A stretch of 64,000 bases of DNA, taken from the NCBI RefSeq assembly GCF_007744675.1, contig NZ_CP036269.1, positions 186,001 to 250,000 of the forward strand. The letters are read 5' to 3'. The stretch is from Gimesia alba (GTDB lineage: Bacteria > Planctomycetota > Planctomycetia > Planctomycetales > Planctomycetaceae). The notes beneath the pieces were generated by a model, which did not search any database, was not told the DNA's origin, and was given only the letters and a program-made list of their open reading frames with translations. Shown piece after piece: positions 57,432 through 64,000 of the stretch. A program made the translations under genes and the position numbers. How positions within the stretch are numbered: position 1 is the stretch's first letter; every line of letters starts with the position of its first letter.

Positions 57432-60400
57432 ATGTATCAGAAAACCGGATGGCTCATCGGCCTCATTCTCATGGTCGGGTGTGGCGAACAGCCGAAACCC
57501 GATGAACAGACACAAACCACTCCCAGTCAGACACCTGCGATTCAGACGCCTGCCAGTCAGGCAAAGCCTGAGCCAGCACCAGTGCAGGAAACTGTTACTC
57601 CAAAAGAGAAAACGGCTCCCCCCAAAAAGGACTCTACCGGAGATGACTATGTCGATAAGGTCATCGCCGAACATCAGGAGAAAACGTTCCAGAGGTCATT
57701 AAACGATCTGAAATCAAAGGATAGCGATCAGCGCGGCATGGCCGTCGCCAGGATGGTCACGTCCAAGATCGACCCCAACCGGGTAGTCGCCGGTCTGTTG
57801 AATGTCGTGGATGACAAGGATGAACGACTGGCAAAGATGGCGCGGGGTTACATTCAGTCACACACGTTCAAATCCAAAGGTCAGCTGGTCGATTTCTACG
57901 CAGACTGGTGTGGCCCCTGTCGGATGATGAAGCCGGTGGTGAAAGAACTTCAGGACGAGGGTTACCCGGTCATTCAGGTGGACGTCGATCAGAATCCGGA
58001 TTTGAGTTCGCATTTTTATATCACCAGCATTCCGACATTTGCGCTCATTGTCGACGGATCGATGCGGCAGCGCAGGATCGGCGTGGTCGATAAATCAGAA
58101 TTACTGAAACTGCTGAAAGAGATCCCCAAACCAGATAAGAAGGATCAGGAGAAGGCGTATGTGACCGATCCGAAGCTGAAGGTTTATGGCGCCCTGGTGA
58201 CGATGCAGTCGGAGAACCCCTGGTATCGGTATGAGGCGAAGCAGCAGTTAAAGCAAGCTTCCTTGCCCGCGCTGATTGAGATCCTGCAGGATCCGGGGCA
58301 GCGCACCGTCTTTCGCGAATCGGTGATGCAGGTCCTCGAATCGTTCATGAAGTCAGAAGATCAGGCAACGCAGATCGTCAAGGTGATGACGGAGATCATG
58401 AACGACCCGAAGCAGTCGGAGGAACTGCGGGGAATGGCTGTCATTTTCCTCTCCCGCCACGATCCAGCACGCAGTAGTGCGCTCGATGAAAAACTGGTGG
58501 CCCTGTTAAAGGCATCCCGTCCCGAAGCGTTACAGGCAGATGTGGCAGAAGAAATTGGTAAACGCAAAATCAAGCAGGGATTGCCGGTACTGATTGATAA
58601 GGTGAAGCACCTGGATCAGGCTCCCGAAGATGTGCGAACAGCGTATATCTCTGCGTTGGGAGAATTCGGTGCCGCAGCGGATACCGCGGTGCCTGCTCTG
58701 CTGACCGCCTATACGAACTATCCTGATGAGAGCGATGCCATTTCCGAAGCGCTCGAGGAGATCTGTCCCGATTCCAAAGCGGCCACGGAGACGTTGATCA
58801 AAGTGCTCGCAGAAGATAACGAAGAGGCCAGATCCTTGGCGGTCTCGCTGCTGGATCAGGCCGAGTATATCCGCACGGCCAGCAGTTCCCTGCAGAAACT
58901 GTTGAACGATCCCGATCCTGAAGTGAGTCTCAAAGCGGCGAAACTGCTGGAGAAAATCGGCGGGGCGGACCAGAAGATTGTTACTGCACTCGTCAAACAA
59001 CTGGATGAAGGGGAAGTGGACTGGGAAATCCGATTCGCGCTGCGGACCGCCTGGCGATACTCTTATCCCGCATTGACCAAAATCATCTGCGATCCTCAGA
59101 GTACTCCCCAGGCCAAAGAGAATGCGATGTCGGTGCTCAGGGATTTTCATCATCGACCCAGTCCGGAAGAACAGGCTTCGCTGGAACAGGCTTTAGGCCA
59201 GAAAGACCTGCTGACGAAACAGTGTGCCGCGATCATGCTGTCGTCCTCTGAATCTCAGCAGGCACAGATAAATTCCCTGCTCCTGGAAGCAGTCAAGTCT
59301 GACAACGAGGGTGTGCGCCTGCACGCAGCCCGGGCATTGGGCAGTCGTCAGAAGTCCCTCTCAAAACAGCAGCAGGAGCAGGCGAAGACAGAATTACTGA
59401 AGTTGTTGAAGGAGTCCGATTCCCGTGTCAGTGAAGCCGCCGGGTCTGCCCTTGCCAATTTCGAGTTAACTGAGGATGAGTTGAAAACGGTGGTCGGATC
59501 CCTCGAGAATCCGGACCTGCAGTACTCTGTGATGAGTATTCTCAACAGGCAGAAAACACTGCCGGGCTCGGTCGTTCCATTGCTGACCGCGAAATTAGTG
59601 AGCGATGAAATCGATGAAGATCTGGTCAATCAACTGACTGCTGTTGTGAGTCGCGCAGGTAAGCTGGCCCTGAAAAGTCTGGAAGCGGTGGTCTCGAATA
59701 CCGAGGTGGATCCGGAGCGCCGCGCCAAAGTGATTCTGGCACTCAGTGAGGTCACGGCTGACGAACCAGAGCTCGTGAAATATCTTCAAGCATTTCTCAA
59801 GGAGAAACAGCCTGAACCATTACAGATGGCGGCTGCGATTGCTGTCGCAGGCCAGGTCGAGGATAAGCAGTCCCTGGTGCCTCTATTGCTGACTGGTGTG
59901 CAAAGTGAAAACTGGCAGATCAAACAGTTCGCCGGTGATGCATTGACGAATGTCGCAGGAGATTCGCCGGAAGCGCTCAAACTGGTGCAGTCACAATTGA
60001 AAGAACTGGAAGCGAAGCAGCAATCTGCAGTGCTGGTTCTACTCTGCCAGGACGAGCGACTGCGAGATAAATTCAGTTCACAACTGCTCTCCCAGGTTCA
60101 AGGTAGGGATCAGGAAAAGGATGCCTACCAGCTCAGGGCGGCGATCAGCTACCTGGTCCGTGGCGATAGGGAGGGCACCGCGATCAACAAACTGCTTGCA
60201 GAGCAGGATCAGGAGATCGTGCAGCAGACATTACGCACCCTGGGAAATAATGCAGACGGCGTTCCCAAAGCCGTCCTGCCGGAACTGGAAGCGTTATTGA
60301 AAAACGCGCCGCCGAAGACCCGTTTACTGGCAGCGTTCTGCCTGTTGAAAGCGGGATCTGAGGATCAGGGGCTGCTGACGATTGTGCGTAACGCGCTGGA

Positions 60401-61433
60401 CTCGGATGATGAAGAACTGAGTCAGCAGGCGGCCTACGGTCTGCAGATGGCCGGCCCTTTAAATGAACAGTGGACGCCGGTCTTGATTGAGTTAATGCAA
60501 AATCGGAATTACCGGCAGGCGTCCATTGAACAGTTGGGAGAGATGGGAGCTGACGCGAAATCAGCAGTGCCGGCTCTGATTGAGCTGCTGGGGACAGTCA
60601 GTTATTACGAGGATACCGCCTCTGCCCTGAGAGAACTGGGCCCGTCTGCTGCTGAAGCGATTCCGGCACTGCGAGAGATGCTGACGAATGAGCGAACCAT
60701 GTATGCGGCTGCTCAGGCGCTGGAGAAGATTGAAGAAGACCATCAGCCGACGATCGATATTCTGGCGCAGAATCTCGATCAACCGAATCTGCGCGGGGAT
60801 GCTGCCTATAGCCTGGGAGTCTTTGCCCCGGATTCTCCCGAGCGGATCGAACCCCTGTTGTTGAAGGTGGCCAGCGGTGAGAATCAGTATGACCGTGAAA
60901 TGGCGCTTCGTGCCGCCGGCTCTTTGAAGTCAAAAGCGGTGGTCACGATGCTGATCAAAGTGCTGGAAGAAAATGACCAGGATCTTTCTGACCTGGCTGC
61001 CCTGTCGCTGGGAAAACTGGCCATTGAAGCGGATCTGGCGGTACCGGCCTTGATGAAATCGATGCAGGACTCGGATGAACGCGTGCAATATACCTCAGTG
61101 CAGGCCCTGGGTAAGTTTGGTGCCGACGCTGCGCCTGCGGTGCCCGCTTTACTCAAAGCCTTGGATGACAAATCCATTCGCCTGTCCGCTGCTGGTTCTT
61201 TAGGCCGCATCGGCGCACCGGCGCAGGAGGTCATTCCCCGCCTGATCAAAATGCTGGATGATCCGCAAGAGCGGCGTGCAGCGCTGGAAGGACTTAAGCA
61301 GTTCGGACCACTGGCAGAATCCGCGGTCCCCCGCTTGAAGGAACTGGAGCAGGAGTCTCGGAACTATGAACTGCGACAGGTAAAAGCGACCCTCAAAGCG
61401 ATTCAGTCGCCGGAGGAGAAAGAGAAGAAATGA
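57432..61433 (+). CDS. Thioredoxin-domain HEAT-repeat lipoprotein
   Basis: A 1333-residue lipoprotein: signal helix and lipobox LMVGC (C17), then a proline/glutamine-rich linker to about 68. Residues about 75-145 look like helical (HEAT-like) repeats. At about 148-232 a thioredoxin domain is inserted, with WCGPC at 159-163, the cis-proline loop TSIPTF (P201) and the FYADWCGPC strand-turn. From about 245 to 1325 a long array of HEAT-like repeats of 30-40 residues follows (for example VPALLTAYTNY, AVPALIELLG, AVPALLKALDDKSIRLSAAGSLG). Thioredoxin motifs give disulfide reductase or isomerase activity, and HEAT solenoids bind proteins. A surface-anchored redox scaffold is an attractive reading. 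The thioredoxin/HEAT fusion is unusual to me. The upstream gap has a possible leader ORF and hairpins. Confidence 0.85.
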   Translation: MYQKTGWLIGLILMVGCGEQPKPDEQTQTTPSQTPAIQTPASQAKPEPAPVQETVTPKEKTAPPKKDSTGDDYVDKVIAEHQEKTFQRSLNDLKSKDSDQRGMAVARMVTSKIDPNRVVAGLLNVVDDKDERLAKMARGYIQSHTFKSKGQLVDFYADWCGPCRMMKPVVKELQDEGYPVIQVDVDQNPDLSSHFYITSIPTFALIVDGSMRQRRIGVVDKSELLKLLKEIPKPDKKDQEKAYVTDPKLKVYGALVTMQSENPWYRYEAKQQLKQASLPALIEILQDPGQRTVFRESVMQVLESFMKSEDQATQIVKVMTEIMNDPKQSEELRGMAVIFLSRHDPARSSALDEKLVALLKASRPEALQADVAEEIGKRKIKQGLPVLIDKVKHLDQAPEDVRTAYISALGEFGAAADTAVPALLTAYTNYPDESDAISEALEEICPDSKAATETLIKVLAEDNEEARSLAVSLLDQAEYIRTASSSLQKLLNDPDPEVSLKAAKLLEKIGGADQKIVTALVKQLDEGEVDWEIRFALRTAWRYSYPALTKIICDPQSTPQAKENAMSVLRDFHHRPSPEEQASLEQALGQKDLLTKQCAAIMLSSSESQQAQINSLLLEAVKSDNEGVRLHAARALGSRQKSLSKQQQEQAKTELLKLLKESDSRVSEAAGSALANFELTEDELKTVVGSLENPDLQYSVMSILNRQKTLPGSVVPLLTAKLVSDEIDEDLVNQLTAVVSRAGKLALKSLEAVVSNTEVDPERRAKVILALSEVTADEPELVKYLQAFLKEKQPEPLQMAAAIAVAGQVEDKQSLVPLLLTGVQSENWQIKQFAGDALTNVAGDSPEALKLVQSQLKELEAKQQSAVLVLLCQDERLRDKFSSQLLSQVQGRDQEKDAYQLRAAISYLVRGDREGTAINKLLAEQDQEIVQQTLRTLGNNADGVPKAVLPELEALLKNAPPKTRLLAAFCLLKAGSEDQGLLTIVRNALDSDDEELSQQAAYGLQMAGPLNEQWTPVLIELMQNRNYRQASIEQLGEMGADAKSAVPALIELLGTVSYYEDTASALRELGPSAAEAIPALREMLTNERTMYAAAQALEKIEEDHQPTIDILAQNLDQPNLRGDAAYSLGVFAPDSPERIEPLLLKVASGENQYDREMALRAAGSLKSKAVVTMLIKVLEENDQDLSDLAALSLGKLAIEADLAVPALMKSMQDSDERVQYTSVQALGKFGADAAPAVPALLKALDDKSIRLSAAGSLGRIGAPAQEVIPRLIKMLDDPQERRAALEGLKQFGPLAESAVPRLKELEQESRNYELRQVKATLKAIQSPEEKEKK

Positions 61434-61520
61434 AGATGATCGCACCTCTGTTATAATTCTCTCTGAGTAGATTGATATCGAATTCAGATTTGCAACAGAG
61501 GTGCGTAAAACATCATGAAA

Positions 61521-63413
61521 TTATGGCGTTGTTTTCCAGCGTAGTTCGCGAAACTCCGGTGCAGGGCCACGCCAGTTTTTACCGACGATCCTTGGCTTTG
61601 TTTTACTTCTGCGCATGGGCTGCAGTCGCTCGGCATAGGTGAGCTTCAATTGTCGGATGCCTTCCCAGTTCGGTAAGGGGGCTCCGTCCAAATTTTGAAA
61701 TTCGTCTGGTTTCAGCACGACGGTCTGCCAATCTGTGCCCCCTTTGAGTTCGACCTCGGCGGCGTATCCGTCAATGACAATCACCAGCCGATTGGCTTCT
61801 GCTGCGCGAACTTTCAACGCGAGCTGCGCCTGCTTTGGTGCTTTCCAGATGGCGTCATTCAGTTTATGCGTGATCAGTGTCCATTCATCCGGTCGGTAAT
61901 TAAACCATTCCTTTTGCCAGTCGCCTTGAAAGTCTTCGATCAATAGTGTTGGCTCCAGTGTGACACGGACACCGGCATCACGAAGCTGGGCGGGTGCGAC
62001 CTGCGTCAGTAGCGATGAGACGTTGAATGATTTAGTCGTGTAGGGGCGATAGTAATAGCCCGCTCCGGAAACAGGCTCATCAAGGGGATACCGCACGTTG
62101 GCGTAGACCCAGAGTGGCTGTTCGACGTTGCCCAGTGGCAGCGCCGCTGTCCAGACGCCGTCGGCTTTGGTGGCCGGGGCATGGCGCCAGAAGCGGTGCA
62201 TGGTCTCCAGCCTGTTTTGGGGGCGTTCATTCATTTTACCCTGTTGGGTATAAAAGATATCCACAGAGAGAACGGGCCTGGAGCGATCTGGCTGCACTTT
62301 GAAATGGGGCACGCCGTCTTCGGTCTTGAGCGAGAGTGTTGTTTTTGGTGTCTGCGGAAACGAAAACGAATTTTTCAAATGCTGATCCATCCAGAGCAGC
62401 GTCGCGACTTCGTAATCGGGCGTGTCCTGGTGATTGTGGTGCGGCGAACAAGTGACGCGCCACTCGCTGCTGCTGATTTCGTTGACTGCATCAGGCAGGT
62501 TGCCCAGACGCCCGTGAAAATCGTTCGCGGGGCTGAGGAAGATAATCGGACATGAAATGTGCTTCAGACTGACGTCATCACCCAGCGTCGCACGAAAGAG
62601 CGGACTTTGATTATACCGGTCGCTGACGCCTCCACAGGACGGCGCGGCGGCCTTGACGCGCGGGTCGGGTGCGGTCATGACCGTGAGCTTGCCACCCATG
62701 GAGTGTCCATAAACGCCCAGTCGATCCGGATCGACCATCGGCTGCTGTTCCAGAAACGTCAATGCGCGGCGTGCGGCGAGCGCACACAGAAACCAGCCGC
62801 TATTGCGAGGCGACTCAACCTTATCGAGGGTCCATGCCGCCGGTTTGGCACTGGGAAAGACGTTGCCGGGATTTTTCCCCGGGGCGTGATAGCCGTCGAG
62901 GGCGCCCCAGTCGGTGGTGACTTTGTAGTGAGGGTCGTCTGTCTTGCCGTCCCAGAACAGCTTGACTTCTGCCGGCGTCACTCGGTAGTCGGGGGCACTG
63001 ATGCGTCCTGCCCAGGCAATCGAGACCGTGGCGTATCCCCGCTTCGCATTCATGAGACAGGCCTGGTGATCGGCGTATTGTCCCCCACCATGAATCTGGA
63101 CCAGTCCTGGCAGAGTTTTCGTACTGTTGGCTGCGCTCTTGGGAAATCCAAAAATTGCCGCCAGTCGGGCAGTCTGTCCTTTGAAGACGCCGATGCGAAA
63201 TCGTATCACGCGCAGAATCACGCCCTCTTCTTCCCACTCTTTAAGCACCTCGACTTCGAGCGGTTCACGGCGCGGATCAAAGCCGGCCCACATTTCATCG
63301 AAATTCTGCGGTGCCTTTCCGTTTTTCAACGGGGGCAGCGTTTCGGTTTCCTGTCCTGAAACAACAGAAGCTGAAAGCAGAATCAGGATCAACAGAGATG
63401 TGCACAATTTCAT
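61521..63413 (-). CDS. Exported acetyl-xylan-esterase/dienelactone-hydrolase-like enzyme
   Basis: A 630-residue exported protein with a signal at about 1-20. The alpha/beta-hydrolase core spans about 80-350: LPGLVQIHGGGQYAD (oxyanion loop), VYGHSMGGKLTVM with nucleophile S238, and a histidine in SPHHNHQDTPDYEVA as likely catalytic base. The C-terminal part (about 400-620) is beta-rich (LLIEDFQGDWQKEW, FQNLDGAPLPNWEGIRQLKL) and looks like a carbohydrate-binding module. It probably removes acetyl or other ester groups from polysaccharides. It follows the HEAT lipoprotein in the opposite direction, 87 bases between the stops, and precedes the SGNH gene. Confidence 0.8.
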   Translation of the reverse strand: MKLCTSLLILILLSASVVSGQETETLPPLKNGKAPQNFDEMWAGFDPRREPLEVEVLKEWEEEGVILRVIRFRIGVFKGQTARLAAIFGFPKSAANSTKTLPGLVQIHGGGQYADHQACLMNAKRGYATVSIAWAGRISAPDYRVTPAEVKLFWDGKTDDPHYKVTTDWGALDGYHAPGKNPGNVFPSAKPAAWTLDKVESPRNSGWFLCALAARRALTFLEQQPMVDPDRLGVYGHSMGGKLTVMTAPDPRVKAAAPSCGGVSDRYNQSPLFRATLGDDVSLKHISCPIIFLSPANDFHGRLGNLPDAVNEISSSEWRVTCSPHHNHQDTPDYEVATLLWMDQHLKNSFSFPQTPKTTLSLKTEDGVPHFKVQPDRSRPVLSVDIFYTQQGKMNERPQNRLETMHRFWRHAPATKADGVWTAALPLGNVEQPLWVYANVRYPLDEPVSGAGYYYRPYTTKSFNVSSLLTQVAPAQLRDAGVRVTLEPTLLIEDFQGDWQKEWFNYRPDEWTLITHKLNDAIWKAPKQAQLALKVRAAEANRLVIVIDGYAAEVELKGGTDWQTVVLKPDEFQNLDGAPLPNWEGIRQLKLTYAERLQPMRRSKTKPRIVGKNWRGPAPEFRELRWKTTP

Positions 63414-63460
63414 TTTGGTGTCTCGCTCTGAGATGGGATGTCATGCTGAAGGAGGGCATG

Positions 63461-64000
63461 TCAGTTTTTGTCAGTCTGCTTTTTCTTTAACGCAGCTTTG
63501 ATCTCGTTGGCAACCTGTTTTGCAAGTTGGGCCGAGCCTGCTTTTTTAAAGTGCACGTTGCCTGGTCCGGTCCAGAGCGCGGCGTCAAATCCGGATGCGA
63601 GTTTGTGCAGATCATTGATCCTGACGCCGTGTTGTTTCATGATTTTTTCGGCGACGGCGTTGTACTTCAAGTCGTCGCCAACGACGCGACCTGCTTCCCC
63701 TTCAGGCACCGGGGTTGTGGTGGCCCAGACCAGCGTCGCGCCGGTTTTTTCGAGTTGTTGCACTAACGCTTCCAGATTTTTCTCGTATTCTTTTAAGGGG
63801 ACGGCGATGGTGCCATTCACCTTGTCGCGGTGTCCCTGGACTTTCGAATCCGGGTGCCGATAGCAGAGGTCGTGCAAGCCCCAGTTGAAATGAATCACGT
63901 CCCAGTCCGTCTTTCCCAGCCAGCGTTTGAGGTTTTGTTTCCCCCGGTTCGTATCGCCGCAATTCGCTTTCACGCGTTCTACATTCGCGACGCCTTGAAG
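63461..64000 (-). CDS. SGNH/GDSL hydrolase, truncated by the window edge
   Basis: 179 residues of a longer protein whose N-terminus, with the GDS nucleophile block, lies outside the window; the frame stays open to base 64000 (...LQGVANVERVKANCGD). HFNWGLHDLCY is the block III equivalent, and GNVHFKKAGSAQLAKQV holds the C-terminal catalytic histidine. Such enzymes are esterases or lipases; many planctomycete ones remove acetyl groups from sugars. It is read leftward and is followed 48 bases on by the acetyl-xylan-esterase-like gene, so the two may form an esterase operon. Confidence 0.8.
   Translation of the reverse strand, partial: LQGVANVERVKANCGDTNRGKQNLKRWLGKTDWDVIHFNWGLHDLCYRHPDSKVQGHRDKVNGTIAVPLKEYEKNLEALVQQLEKTGATLVWATTTPVPEGEAGRVVGDDLKYNAVAEKIMKQHGVRINDLHKLASGFDAALWTGPGNVHFKKAGSAQLAKQVANEIKAALKKKQTDKN

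Noticed and set aside
63461-64000. Loss of the catalytic aspartate in the SGNH protein, which has GNVH where DxxH is usual
   Set aside because: Many related planctomycete SGNH proteins appear to have NVHF here, and the N-terminal part is missing, so no claim can be made.

Overview
The window looks like the chromosome of a member of the Planctomycetota, probably close to Gimesia or its relatives in Planctomycetaceae (the genus is inference). The evidence is a dense set of families typical of or expanded in this phylum: a DUF1559 prepilin-like protein, a DUF1549/DUF1553 cytochrome paired with a DUF1501 Tat protein, a TIGR04137-type small basic protein, XylR-type AraC regulators, tandem DUF1080 domains, sulfatases and Gfo/Idh/MocA oxidoreductases with Tat signals, and many lipoproteins. 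Base composition is moderate in GC and even, apart from an AT-richer stretch at about 7.3-8.9 kb. I saw no rRNA, tRNA, CRISPR array, transposase or prophage.

Layout. 0-2.8 kb: a GH105/GH88-type hydrolase with a degenerate M14-like N-terminus, bracketed by inverted mosaics of palindromic repeats. 2.8-7.4 kb: an M23/PKD protein, LarB and acetyl-CoA synthetase. 7.3-8.9 kb: an AT-rich island with a 50-codon ORF behind a strong ribosome site and a membrane acyltransferase. 9-12 kb: a PhyH dioxygenase, then ddl and an FtsQ-like protein, a remnant of the division/cell-wall cluster. 12.2-15.4 kb: a two-gene operon, a HlyD-type adaptor and a PqqD-M50-HlyD hybrid, suggestive of peptide export or processing. 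15.7-21.6 kb: beta-propeller proteins, an unknown protein and a five-haem cytochrome coupled to a propeller. 21.7-25 kb: a DUF1559/lipoprotein pair with a strong terminator, and a DUF1570 metallopeptidase. 25-29.5 kb: kdsD next to a giant LptC/LptA-like protein, pointing to LPS transport. 30-33 kb: obg, a small membrane protein and a second HExxH peptidase.

32.9-40.7 kb is a phosphonate catabolism cluster: FAD oxidoreductase, OPA-type MFS transporter, PhnZ-like HD oxygenase, PhnX, PhnW and an alcohol dehydrogenase, all leftward, with a divergent XylR-type regulator. It combines the hydrolytic 2-aminoethylphosphonate (AEP) route (PhnW/PhnX) with oxidative enzymes but shows no PhnY. 40.8-47.9 kb holds a dimethylformamidase-like protein, GNAT, GH3, small basic protein, sodium:solute symporter and NrdR. 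47.9-57 kb is a catabolic block: DUF1501 with DUF1549/1553, sulfatase, double DUF1080 and Gfo/Idh. The sulfatase and the Gfo/Idh gene carry almost the same promoter (TTGACC-17 bp-GATACT with a conserved spacer), so they are probably co-regulated. 57.2-61.4 kb holds a 1333-residue lipoprotein with a thioredoxin domain inserted in a HEAT-repeat array, preceded by a possible leader ORF and two hairpins. The window ends with an esterase and a truncated SGNH hydrolase.

The best candidates for something undescribed are the thioredoxin-HEAT lipoprotein and its leader, the phosphonate cluster with a PhnZ but no PhnY, the PqqD-M50-HlyD operon, the dead-M14/GH105 fusion inside its repeat frame, and the shared sulfatase/dehydrogenase promoter. 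All assignments come from reading the sequence; no database search was run.
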